Origin: Cephalotus follicularis
Taxonomy: Eukaryota; Streptophyta; Magnoliopsida; Oxalidales; Cephalotaceae
Assembly: GCA_001972305.1 (NCBI GenBank)
Contig: BDDD01002250.1
Span: 62,001-126,000, forward strand
Direction: 5' to 3'
DNA length: 64,000 nucleotides
Shown: piece after piece, positions 10,642-21,532 of the stretch
Layout of the letters: every line of letters begins with the position of its first letter
Position numbering within the stretch: position 1 is the first letter of the stretch
Notes under the pieces: generated by a model
The model's database searches: none
Seen by the model: the letters and a program-made list of their open reading frames with translations, nothing else
What the model was told of the DNA's origin: nothing
Made by a program: the position numbers and the translations under genes

Positions 10642-10790
10642 GGCTCATCTCGGTCGGTGATCCGTCGGCTCATCTCAGTTGGTGATCCGTCGGCTCATCT
10701 CGGTCGGTGATCCACTAGGCTCATCTCGAAGATAGCCTTACCGGCTCATCTTTGTCGGTGATCCCGTAGGCTCATCTCGGTCGGTGATCC
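10642..10790. repeat. 25-bp tandem array in the F1 LTR
   Basis: Six units of GGCTCATCTCGGTCGGTGAT plus CC and a short linker. An almost identical array is at 18050-18198; a diverged, complementary version (GGGTCACC...GAGCTGAACC) is at about 34072-34202. Confidence 0.9.
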
Positions 10791-11094
10791 GTTACAGTAC
10801 ATTAACATTACATTGACACTACAGTACAGTAACACTATACTACTATTCACGGTGGGCCTGCCTTTAATACTCTATACAACATTCATTACATTATCAATCT
10901 CTTCCACTAATAACACTAACATCTTCCTTTCATTACTTATACTTATCCTTTACTCATTTATTAATATTCTATTACAGCACTTATCATTTAAACTCTGCAC
11001 TTATCTCATTTTAAAATCTTTTATCTGTAACCATCATTTCTATCACTCCCTTTACACTATATTTAATCTTCTTTAACATAGAAGGTGGCCATTC

Positions 11095-12570
11095 ATTATT
11101 ACTATGGCACCATAGGAGGCATGGCATTGCATGGTCGCATGCTCGGCACGCAACCCTGGCAAGCTCGGATGCCATGGCAGGGGGAGAGCTCAATCATCAT
11201 GAAGACACATGCATGGATACATACTCTTAAGGAGCTCGGTATGATCACACACAATGGGGAGAGCTTGGCATTCACTGAAGGTTCCATGGATGAATTGGCA
11301 ATGACTCCTCGGCATGCACGACGCATTGTGGGCTAGGACGCGCCACCTTGCATGCTCGGGAGGTTCACGGAGCAGTGCTCAGCACCATTTCCGTGGAGAG
11401 CTCTTCACCTCGGGTGCATGGTAAGACAGCACCGGTGGTTGGCACCTCGGGCATTTGGCAGAGGAAGACGCATACATGGGGCGCGTAGCATGGGTTTCTC
11501 GACCGTGGGAAGAGGATGGAGAACTCAGCATGCATGGCAGAGGACGACTCATGCATGGCAGAGGAGAGCTCACAAGCGTTGCCCAGCAGAGGAGAGCATT
11601 TAGGCGATGTTATAGCATGGATGCATGCATAGAAGGTCTCGCATGCTTGTACTCTCAGCGCAAGGCATAGGCGAGCATTTCTGTGTGTGGCAGAGAACAA
11701 GTTCGCATGTACGGCGTTAATGGCAGAGGAGAAACTTGGCACGTCGGCATGCAATGGACAGTGGGGAGTTGGGCACTCACATTGGCATGCTCGACGTGTA
11801 AGCAGAGGAGAGCTCAGTTTGGTACATGGATGTCATGTCGAAGCACATGCTCGACGTTATGGTATGCATGAGATGCGTACTGGATGCTGCTCAGCACCAT
11901 GATATGCTGAGGATGGAGAGCTCAGGGATGCACGCTGTGAATAGTGAAGAGCCGGGCACCTTGCATCCTCGGTACCCTGGCTTCTCGGCACGTGCAGTGG
12001 AGAGAGACATGAGCAACACTCATGGCACCTCGACCCTTTCATTGTATACTCCTCTGGCGCACAGCTTCTCTGGCGCATGACAGTGGGGAACCTTACATGC
12101 ATGGAGAGCTCTGTCAATGGCGTTGCATGCAGAGGAAGCATGCGGAGGAGAGCTCAGTACTTGTCCATCTCGGTGTCTGCCATCTCGGCTCATGGCAGAG
12201 GATGGCGTACTCAGATAAGTGGCAGAGGAGGGATTAGCACTTCACAGTGAATGGCGTACATGGCCCCTCGGCACAAGCCAGTGGGGGACCAGGTTTGGCA
12301 CCATTGCAGAGGAGAGCTTAGCTCCTCTACCACAGGTGCTTGGCACCTCGACAGTCATGCTAAGTATACGAGGACACCCATACTATGGAGCTACTCCGAC
12401 GCATGCGCCATGGTCAGTTAGAATACATGGTTCAAGCATAAGGATGCCAAGACGCATGCTCGGATTGGAGGGTGATGATGCACTGTTCATGTATTGTATT
12501 GGTCGGCCACATGAGGAAGGGTTACTTGGGTTCATGGTAGAGCAACACTGGTACATATATAAATATGTAT
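11095..12570. repeat. GC-rich degenerate word tract in the F1 LTR
   Basis: About 1.5 kb built of interspersed words such as GGCAGAGGAGAGCTC, GCATGCTCGGCAC and GGCACCTCGG, without a strict period. It is markedly richer in G+C than the flanks. Open frames across it are low-complexity and on both strands, so none is called as a gene. Similar tracts lie at 15060-15600 and 32880-33850. Confidence 0.75.
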
Positions 12571-12965
12571 GACTTTTAAGCATTGCACTGAATAAAGTAA
12601 TGGCATTCTCGAGTTCACTCACAGTGGCCTAACATATATATATTACTCATTCCACTGTTTATACGGTGGTTTCTAATTTATCAATAGCAGAGAGCCCATC
12701 TCAGACTTCCTACTATCCTATTGCATTCATCATTAAAATAGCATTTCTAACATGTTACAGTGGAGATGAAAACACTGAGTAGGAGTAGATCCTACCTGGA
12801 AATCCTGAGAAGCTCACTTCCTCCACTGGTTCCTCCTTAGCCTTCCCTTCACCTTTCCTTTGCTCTGCTCCACAGCTTCAATTCCTCCCTTGTCTCCAGA
12901 GAGCACCACTCTCATTACCTCTTTCTCTCTCAATTTACCAACAGCCAGCCCCCACTGTCTATACT

Positions 12966-12980
12966 CCCCCTTATATAGAC
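12966..12980 (-). promoter_or_regulatory. TATA-like promoter of the F1 LTR
   Basis: The complement reads GTCTATATAAGGGGG, with purine-rich sequence downstream on the minus strand. The plus-strand F1 LTR has GCTATAAAAGGAAAGAG in the equivalent place. Confidence 0.6.
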
Positions 12981-13119
12981 ACCCGTGGAAGGCTCTAGAC
13001 TTCTCTACACATTTCTATCATTTTTAACACAATTCGGGCCTGGAGTATTAAAATTGTCAGCCCATTTTCTCCTTCTCTTCCTTTTCTATATTAATCCATT
13101 ACTTGGCCCAAATGCTTCC

Positions 13120-13222
13120 ATTATCAATTTGGCCCAATACCATTTATCAATTTAGCCATTTATCAATTTGGCCCAATACCATTTATCAATTTAGCCATTT
13201 ATCAATTTGGCCCAATACCATG
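13120..13222. repeat. 39-bp tandem repeat, about 2.5 copies
   Basis: Unit TATCAATTTGGCCCAATACC plus ATTTATCAATTTAGCCATT; repeats at 13122, 13161 and 13200. Encodes a repeated 13-residue block by chance of a unit length divisible by three; not a gene. Confidence 0.9.
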
Positions 13223-13324
13223 AAATATTTCAAACCCGATTATTTATTAATTCAATTTCTACCCCAATACATTTTGGAGCCCAATTTCCATTCTTTAATT
13301 ATTTATAAAATTTCGGGTATCACA

Positions 13325-14300
13325 ATCCTTCCCCTCTTAGAAGAATCTCGTCCCGAGATTCTAGGGTAAAACAGGTGAGGATATATCACCCTTAGGTCAT
13401 TTCTATGCTTTCGTTGTGCTCATACACTTACTGTAACATTAGCGATATACTCGTATCATGTTAATTCATCCTTCTGGTGATCGTCTAGAGACTAGCTGAC
13501 GCGTATACTGTCCCGAACCAGCATATATAGATAGTTAGTCACACACACACCACCCAGAATACATTTCAGTAACAGTATAGTCCTTGGCCATACGCTTTAT
13601 AACAGTTCATTCTCCAAACATTTGTCTCATATGCAGGGCCATTCGGCCCATAAACATACGATTTACAACAATTCTGTCACTTTCCATTACCATTTCATCA
13701 ATACCATACATTAAATTCATTTACTGGTTCCAGAAGATGTGGGTCCGTAACCGATTCATTCCCAAAATTCCATTAATTGAGCCCTTCGCTACCATTGTCA
13801 CGCTTCCGTTTCACACTCTGATATCAAATCTGAGGCCGATAGGGAATTTCTCGGCCTTCCTAATCTCCCATTGTACTTTCCTGTTTCCTTATGCGGTAGT
13901 CCGCATAACTTTTCTTCACTGTTTCGCATCAGTAACAGCCATTTTTCTATCATTCCGGCGCCAACATGGTTCCCAAAAGATTTCGCTCACCCAATTTGAA
14001 CTAGCAAAATGGGGTTCTTTCAGACTGATTATCAGCCTGAGAATGGAAACGGTGTTGGAACACTGTTGAGTACCAAGATTTACTTGTATTTTTCTCAAAA
14101 TCGGGACGTAATAACGAGGATCCCTGTCAGACATTACGTGGATCAGTACTCCATGAAGCCTTTCATTCTCTACAATGTACAAGGCTGTTATCCCTTCAAG
14201 AGGGTAGATAGTTCTGATCGCAAGGAGAAGAGCACTTTTAGAGAAGCAATCAGCAATTATTCATGTAACATTCAAGTTAGTCGTTGTTCTCGGTAAACCA
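13325..14300 (-). pseudogene. Integrase relic of F1
   Basis: The minus strand shows RLHGVLIHVMSDRDPRYYV (about 14160-14100), the integrase core block RLHGVPxSIVSDRDPRF of chromoviruses. A following block matches the LGT...STAFHPQTDGQ region in decayed form. The chromodomain side toward 13325 is poorly preserved. Directly upstream of the purine tract and 3' LTR, as expected. Confidence 0.7.
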
Positions 14301-15059
14301 AAACGCTTCCCATTGTACTACTCTTATTCACGGTATACACTTTACCTTCCAGGGTAGGTATCGATCCCGTAAGTTGAGGGGCAAGGCAAGCCCGTGGTAA
14401 CGGTATCTGCTCTTTCTTCATATCGTTTGACGAAAGGAAGCTTCAGATCCCAATACATCTTGCTAATCTCCAGATGCATCGAAAATCTGGAGCGGTGAGC
14501 GTATGACAACAGCTCATCCTTTAATTCTATAAAAGACGCGATCTCTGCCTCGGGATCTTATTAATTCGTCACCAGGAATCCAGAAATACATTTCTATTCA
14601 CCTTGTTCATTCGTTGTAGCTTTAAGCAGCATTCCATTCGTACATCGAGTTTTCCAATAATATTGGCGTGCCTGTATACGAGAAATCAGCAGGCTAACTG
14701 GCGGCTTAGTACGTCTGCCACAATATTACCTTTGCCTAGATGGTACTAGGTTCATAATTATAGTCATTGGGTAACACCGTGAGGTGTATAGGGTCACCTC
14801 TCCGTTTTTGCATCAAGACAAAACTCAAGCCACTGCCTGATGCATCACTGTACACCACAAACCTTCACTGTCATCCAGCAAAGCCAAGATAGGCGCAGAA
14901 GTCGTCGATATTTGAGTTCCTGGAAGCTCCGTTCATATTATCCATTCCATTCAAAAGCCACATTCTTTTGCGTCAATCGAGTCAGAGGAGTAGCTGGGCG
15001 CGAGCATCCTCTAACAACGACGGTAGCATCCTGCCACGCCAAGGAAGCTTATTCACATT
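14300..15059 (-). pseudogene. RNase H relic and RT connection of F1
   Basis: Minus-strand coding signal includes a YSDAS-type block near 14830-14860 (complement of GATGCATCACTGTACACC) and [17 protein letters not shown] near 14990-14940, the RT/RNase H connection of Ty3/Gypsy pol. Sequence between 14300 and 14730 is only weakly recognisable. Confidence 0.65.
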
Positions 15060-15600
15060 ATTGGGCATGTATGTAAGGCAATGGTCAGGATTACATCATG
15101 CACAGAAGGGGGAACTCGTAGTTGCCAGGGTAAATCTCGGCACTGCACGCTCACAATGTGAAGCGCTTGGCATGCCTAGCAGAGTTCTGGACAGTGCTCA
15201 ATGCTATGCTATGTTTACGACACTGGGTGTTCATCCTCGGCTTTATGCGCCATTCGTAGCAGAGGAGAGTTCTTACGCAAGGGAGCTACGATGCACTACA
15301 CCATTGTGTCCTCTGATGCCTGAGTTAGAGCTCGGCACATAGGATTGGTATGCATGGCAGAGAATAGCTCAGTGCATGCTGGCGCATAGTTGCTATGCTC
15401 ATCGTTGCCGGTAGAGAGCTTGTCATGGCGTAGCTTGCTCGGACATTACCATAGGAGAATCGTACACGGCACCTTGGTTGCAGGACAGTGGCACCTCGGG
15501 CGCATGACATAGCCCCTCCGGTGCTTGTCAGTGGAGCTCGAGATGGAGAGCTCGACACTGGTCTATGCAGAAGAGAGCCATGCGCGTTACCATGGATGCA
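15060..15600. repeat. GC-rich word tract inserted within F1 pol
   Basis: About 540 bp rich in GGCATGC, CTCGGCAC, GCAGAGGAGAGTTC and GGCACCTCGG, the vocabulary of the LTR tract at 11095-12570. Coding similarity to RT (block TNVTEI) ends at about 15605 and the next block of pol resumes left of 15060, so the tract lies inside pol. Confidence 0.75.
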
Positions 15601-15604
15601 TCGA

Positions 15605-16330
15605 TCCTCGGATCTCCGTTACATTCGTTGATCGTTTCCAGTCTTTATCCGCTTCAATCCTAAAGAATCCACTTAGCAGTCCAGTACTGGATATGATACG
15701 TCCCCAAAAGGCTACGTCTGCCAAACAGAACTTTCATTTATCGAACTTGGTTCTTAACCAACGATCTCTAACAGTTTGTAATGCCAAGTGTAGATGTTCT
15801 CCATGCTTCTTCATTATCCTTAAGTACACCAGGATATCATTAACAAGGATTACGACCAAGTAATCAGGATATGGACTACACACTTGATTTATCAAACTCA
15901 GAAATATAGCAGGGCATTGGTCCCCCCGAACGACATTACTACCATTTTCATCGTGTCCATATCATGATCGAAAAACTGTTTTCAAAATATCTTCTTTCTG
16001 GATTCTGAGTTGATGATATCCGGATCTCAGATCCAGCTTAGAGAACACCCTCAATACCCTCAGTCGATCAAACGACTCATCGATATACGGCAGCAAATAT
16101 TTATTCTTAACAGTCACTTTATTGAGCTGCCGATAATCGGTGCCCATTCACAACGATCCGTCCTTCATTTTAACAAACAAGACCGGTGCTTCACATGGAG
16201 AAACACTCGGCCAGGTGAAAAGTTTATCGAGTAACCCCAGCAATTTTAATTCCTTAAATTTAGGGGAAGCCATTCGATGGGGAGCTCTCGATCTAGGTGC
16301 TGTTCCGGTATCAAGTCTGTAGAAAACTCT
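15605..16330 (-). pseudogene. Reverse transcriptase relic of F1
   Basis: The minus strand shows [20 protein letters not shown], then [18 protein letters not shown], classic Ty3/Gypsy RT blocks, at about 16147-15962. Further left are decayed palm and thumb blocks and KIEADKDW...TNVTEI near 15640-15605. Upstream (16330-16150) is a decayed LIPGTAP...APVLFVK block. Broken at several places. Confidence 0.85.
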
Positions 16331-17283
16331 ACTTCTCTACCGACGTTAGTTTTCCTGGAACACATCCAGGAGTTCACTAATCACCGGGACAGCCTCGAAT
16401 TTCAGTACTCATCTGTTACTATTCATAACATTTGCCAGACAAGTATTACAACTTTGCCTTAAGAGTCTATGAGTCTTCATAGTGGACATTATTTTGTTCG
16501 GTTAGCGTTCCAAGGATGGAACGGAGACTGCTCTGGCACATCAAAGGTCACACCTTCCTGTCTCAATCCTCGCACGCATTACGTGCAATAGCCCATCATT
16601 CCATAATCATTCCGTGATTGTGCAATCCGTAATCATTCAATTCGTTTATTCACAATCCATTCAATATCAGTCCATTCAATCGTAATCCATTCATTCTTAG
16701 TCCATTCAGTCTCATTCCACTATCTTAGCATTTTATCGGGAGTCTAGAAGCTGACTAGGTATGTATATGTCGTCCCATACCAACATATACATAAATAGTT
16801 AACATCTAGTTGTTGACTAAATATATATATACCGTCCCATACCAGTATATATACAAGTAGTTAACCGCATCCCTTTTTAATCAGTAATTTATTCACTTAG
16901 CCGTCCAATCAATCATTATGCAGTCATACATTCAGTCCTTCGTTCCGTCAATCCATTACGCAATCAATCATTTACCCAATTACTCATTAGCTAGTCCCCG
17001 AGGGTTCTAGCTTAGTATCTATTTAATCAGTCCCTTATCCGTTTCATACGTCATGGACCTTGCTACCATTTCTTGGGTAACATTCATTTCTTCTGCATCT
17101 CTCAGAGTTCGAGTACGTCCATTCGACGTCTCGGTTCTAGCTCCTCGTGCAGTTTTATTTCGACGACCGTCTAATTTCACATTTGTATAACTTCAAAGGG
17201 TTAATATCCACTCGTTTGTCCGCATGCAGTAACTTTATAAGCCAAGGACTCCTTACTGGAGTATCCAGAATAGGAGAACCTCG
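16330..17283 (-). other. F1 leader/spacer with degenerate repeats
   Basis: No Gag or protease could be recognised. The stretch 16590-17000 is composed of repeated TCCATTCAAT-like words (GAATGGATT on the minus strand). It carries two TATAYNCTG...CAGTATATA hairpins at 16761-16792 and 16822-16853. The plus-strand F1 copy has the same composition at 48800-49840. Confidence 0.7.
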
Positions 17284-17296
17284 GCTCTGATACCAA
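17284..17296 (-). promoter_or_regulatory. Primer binding site of F1 (minus strand)
   Basis: The plus strand reads GGCTCTGATACCA, complement of TGGTATCAGAGCC (Met-tRNA type), four bases from the LTR. Confidence 0.9.
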
Positions 17297-17299
17297 AAC

Positions 17300-18259
17300 T
17301 GTAAAGCCCCAAAACCCAAGGGTCAACCCCCAAGGTTTGACGCGCTACGAACAGTACCATTCATTTACAATTTAGCGGAATAATTAAAAACTTTCAACAA
17401 TATAATAATGCATGCGGAATAAAATTCAATAAATAATCACTTGTATGGATATTACCCAATATTATACAATACCGTTCATAAAAACTCTGCCACAAGTCGG
17501 CAGGTCAAGAAATACAATATTCAAAAATATAAATAAGTCGGTCGTCGATCTGCTGTGGAGGAAACTCACCCGGGGCTTCAATCCTCGGCTAGCGGCGAAG
17601 CTCCACCTGTACCTGACCCATTACATTAAAATGCAATGGGTCAGCGACCACTGGTCGTGTAGGAACTACAACCCACTCATGCACGGAGATGCAGATGTAG
17701 CAAGCATATGTGATGCAAATAATAGATGCAGTAATCAACAGTGCAGTCCAATCAGTCACTACAGTCACTAACAGTCATTCGCAACCATTAACAGTCACAA
17801 TAAATCCTTCCTCGGCATCCCCTACTAAGGGAGGAGCAATAACGCGCTCCAGACGTTAAGGTAGAGGAGTCGGGACAGGAATAATCATTACATTTTAGGC
17901 AGACCGGTTCCTCGGGTTCCTCGGCCGTAGGAAGAGCAATATACGCGCTCTAGGCGCTAAAGGCAGAGGAGAGGAACACAAACATTATACAGTATCAGTG
18001 ACAGCCATTCAGTACACTATACAATAACATTAACAGTAACAGTCAGTGTGGCTCATCTCGGTCGGTGATCCGTCGGCTCATCTCAGTTGGTGATCCGTCG
18101 GCTCATCTCGGTCGGTGATCCACTAGGCTCATCTCGAAGATAGCCTTACCGGCTCATCTTTGTCGGTGATCCCGTAGGCTCATCTCGGTCGGTGATCCGT
18201 TACAGTACATTAACATTACATTGACACTACAGTACAGTAACACTATACTACTATTCACG
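17300..18259 (-). repeat. Partial 5' LTR of F1 (minus strand)
   Basis: Matches 9892-10851 over exactly 960 bp with about ten substitutions, then breaks off at ACTATTCACG, where a different LTR fragment starts. Includes the hairpin (17613-17644) and the 25-bp array (18050-18198). Confidence 0.9.
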
Positions 18260-19728
18260 AAAACATATTCAAAAATCGTTGACAAACGATATCATAACGT
18301 ACATTTCATAATCGGAAATTAGCTCATTTATTTCCACCATAAAAGAGATGATCATAACATATTTCATAACATATCATAGCATAAGAATAATAAAGTCGAG
18401 AACATTCAAATTTCATAAAATGTCAAAAACCGACTTTATTTTTGAAACATATCGAAACCATAAAACATTTCAGAGTTCATAAACCGAAAGAACATAGCAT
18501 AAAAACAAAGCTGATTTTCGTTCGATAAAATCAGATAGCCCAATAGTGATAGAAATCTGTACATATCCATTAGGCAATAAAACGGGTTTTATTCAATCAA
18601 AAACCGATCGATGATAACCAAGAAAGGGATTCCATACCCAATACAGAATCTGAAATTATCTCAAATAAAATCAGAAGGATGTCAAAGTAAGAAGGACATC
18701 CGTACTTCATTTACTAAAACAAAACCGAATTTATCCCAACAATATCAAAGGAAATATCAATGAACGAAACATCCGTACAAAAACATAACCGACTTTATTC
18801 AAACAAAATCGAACGGAGTATCCAAGAACAAAAGAATAATCCGTACATTTCAACAACAGATTCGATTCAAATAAAACCGAATTCATTTAAACAAAACCGA
18901 CAGAGAAATCCAAAGCAAAGAGATCCGTACCATAATCATAAAAGTGGAACGGGATAGTACCAATGATATCAGATAGCCAAAGAGCGGAAAATCCGTACGT
19001 TATCCACAGTGTAAAACTATTCTTTTACTATAAAACAGTAGGAGGGTATCAAGGAACGAAAATCCGTACCTCAATACAATCACCAAAACAACCTCAAACA
19101 TATGTATCGAGACTTCTCTAGACCACTCCTCGGTTGTTGGAAACATCTAACAGAAATAAAATCGTTCTCATAAGGACTTGAAATAAAATCAGTCCTCGAA
19201 CACTGATCATAACCATATAACATAATAACACGTTTAATACGTCCAATTCTTAGAAGTCTCATCTAAACATAATTTCGGGTTCACTAAGGCAAGTCCAATT
19301 TGTCCAATTCATCCAATTTCAAATCATAATACTATATCGATTCATAATATCGTAAAACGATTACATAAAAACATAATTGAATTGAAAACAGAATGTAGCG
19401 AAGCAGGGTTCAGAGTTTACCGAAAGCAGTCGAAATAGCGCACAGAGCCATAATCACATCGCGGAACTGGAGCAGATCACACCTACGCGAAGAGCGAAGT
19501 CGGAAACTGTCCAAAAAACTTTCTCGCTGGAGGTCGCCGGTGCGTGGGCTCACGCGCCGCCGCTGGCCGGCGCATGTCCGTCAAGCGTCGTCGGTCAGTC
19601 ACCAAAAAGAGCCGATCTGGACGTTTTGAGGCCGCTGATTCCATATCTGGGGCGCATTTGGCTTGATTCCGCCGCGTTTGGCCGGAACGAACGCCTTTGA
19701 CCGTGGGTTGTCACATCGCCGATCTGCT
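18260..19728 (-). mobile_element. LTR fragment of another Gypsy family
   Basis: AT-rich left part with a 70-bp repeat array and GC-rich right end (19490-19720). The block at 18930-19010 matches 1-80 of the window, which lies in a minus-strand LTR. No protein-coding signal. The right join with Copia RT is at about 19725-19735. Confidence 0.55.
18550..19075. repeat. Degenerate array, about 70-bp period, marked by ATCCGTAC
   Basis: The word ATCCGTAC (or a one-base variant) recurs at about 18554, 18698, 18771, 18840, 18923, 18991 and 19062. Intervening sequence shares AAAACCGA and TCAGATAGCC-like words. The window's first 80 bases hold one further unit. Confidence 0.8.
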
Positions 19729-19729
19729 T

Positions 19730-21120
19730 TTCCTTCCTAGGCCTAGTAACCAAAACATAATCGGCACAAAATGGGTATTTCGTAAGAAAGTAGATGATCA
19801 AGGAATTATAATTAGAAACAAAGCTAGGCTAGTTGCTAAGGGATATTCCCAAGAAGAGGGAATTGACTTTGATGAGTCATACGCACCCTTAGCAAGATTA
19901 GAGTCTATACGAATGTTACTTGCATATGCATCATTTAAGGATTTCACCCTCTTTCAAATGGATGTAAAGAGTGCATTCTTAAATGGTGTAATAAAGGAGG
20001 AAGTTTATGTGGAACAACCTCCCGGGTTTGAAAACCCTCATTTTCCCAACCATGTCTTTAAACTCTCAAAAGCATTATATGGCTTGAAACAAGCTCCTAG
20101 AGCTTGGTACTAAAAGTTAAGTGGCTATTTACTCAAAAATGGCTTTAAAAGAGGAACAATCGATATCACCCTTTTCACAAAAACTCTTAATAAAGAAATT
20201 TTAATTGTTCAAGTCTATGTAGATGATAATTTTCGGTTCTACGAACAAAAACTTGTGCAAAAGTTTCGCTAAGATCATGCAAGAAGAATTTCAAATGAGC
20301 ATGATGGGTGAGCTCAACTACTTCCTTGGACTTCAAGTCAAACAACTAGAGGAAGGAATCTTCATCAATCAATCAAAGTATGTCAAGGACTTACTCAAAA
20401 GATTTGGGATGGAGAACGCCAAAAAGAGTAAGACCCCTATGAGTACAACTACCAAACTTAATAAAGATGAGCAAGGTAAGTCCATTGATCAAAAATTGTA
20501 TAGAAGCATGATAGGTTCATTGCTTTACTTAACGGCGAGTAGGCCAGACATTTTGTTTAGTGTATGCTTATGTGCTAGATTTCAAGCATGTCCCAAGGAA
20601 TCCCACTTGCATGCCGTAAAAAGAATCTTCAAGTATCTAACATATACACCCTCCTTAGGACTATGGTATCCTAGGAAATCATCCTTTGACTTACACACTT
20701 ACTCTGACGCCGATTCCAGAGGATATAAACTAGATAGAAAAAGCACGAGTGGCACGTGTCAATTTTTAGTCAACATGCTTATTTCTTGGTTTAGCAAGAA
20801 ACAAAATTCGGTAGCACTCTCGACCACTGAAGCCGAATATATTGCCGCGGGAAGTTGTTGTGCCCAAATCATGTGGATGAAGCAACAACTCCTTGACTAT
20901 GGCTTTAACTTTGAAAAAGTGCCAATTAGATGTGATAACATTAGTGCGATATGTTTAGGAAAAAACCCGGTTCATCACTCTAGGACTAAACACATTGACA
21001 TAAGATATCACTTCATATAAGATCACATAGAAAAAGGTGATATTGAATTAGTTTTCGTCCCGACTCAAGAACAAGTCGCGGACATCTTCACAAAACCATT
21101 AGACGAATAAACCTTCTCAA
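19730..21120 (+). pseudogene. Sirevirus reverse transcriptase and RNase H
   Basis: RT blocks run in order: [78 protein letters not shown], then the VYVDD catalytic motif near 20215. FQMSMMGELNYFLGLQVKQL and RSMIGSLLYLTASRPDILFS follow. RNase H shows YSDADSRGYKLDRKSTSGTC, WFSKKQNSVALSTTEAEYIA and HSRTKHIDIRYHFI, the Copia end block. The region starts abruptly just after the LTR fragment on its left; the integrase core and the first RT residues are missing from the window. Confidence 0.9.
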
Positions 21121-21129
21121 AATTTAGAT

Positions 21130-21532
21130 TGGAATTAGGTCTATGTGAACTTGAGTGATTGACATGTTTATATGATTGTTGTGATAATGTATGTTTGCTC
21201 AATATGCTTGTTTATTCATTAATGCATCATTTGCATTCATTCATACGCGTTTATGAAAAATTGGCAGAAAACAGAGTAAAGCGCCGACGCCTGTCATTAA
21301 AGCGTAAACGCTTTATACAAAAATTAGGGCTAGAATTAGGGAAATTAGTCAAAGCGACGACGCCTCCCTCTACTCCGTCGACGCTTTAGTCGAGTTTTTA
21401 GACAGAAAGCGCCGTCTGTCAAGCCATTTTCAAACAAAAACTCAAAACCCTACTTCTAAACTCACTGTCTCCGGCGATTTCGCGTCTCATTGCACTCAAA
21501 AAACCTTGATAAATATCAAACAAACATCAAAG
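21130..21532 (+). other. Spacer between pol and the third ORF
   Basis: About 400 bp without recognised coding signal. It carries four palindromic-type words (GCGCCGACGCC, GCGTAAACGC, GCGACGACGCC and CCGTCGACGC) at about 21282-21390. Confidence 0.6.

Larger units (their letters stand above)
9892..13324 (-). repeat. 3' LTR of F1 (minus strand)
   Basis: On the plus strand it opens TGTAACGCCCCAAAACCC and closes GGGTATCACA. Next to its right end lies the complement of the purine tract GAGGGGAAGGAT. It contains a hairpin (10205-10236), a 25-bp tandem array, a 1.4-kb GC-rich word tract, a TATA-like site and a 39-bp tandem. Homologous to the F1 LTR at 32272-38007 on the other strand. Confidence 0.85.
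9892..18259 (-). mobile_element. F1 Ty3/Gypsy (Tekay-like) element, minus strand, nested in the Sirevirus
   Basis: Minus-strand order is 5' LTR (18259 to 17300, partial), PBS, spacer, RT, RNase H, integrase, purine tract, then 3' LTR (13324 to 9892). The first 960 bp of both LTR copies (9892-10851 and 17300-18259) align without length change and with about ten differences, about 99 percent, so insertion was recent. Pol is broken at several places and carries a GC-rich repetitive tract between RT and RNase H. The 5' LTR stops where an unrelated LTR fragment begins. Confidence 0.85.

Noticed and set aside
11102-12237. Several overlapping 70-130 residue frames on both strands
   Set aside because: They fall in the GC-rich word tract, are low-complexity and Cys/His/Met-rich by composition, and match nothing recognisable.
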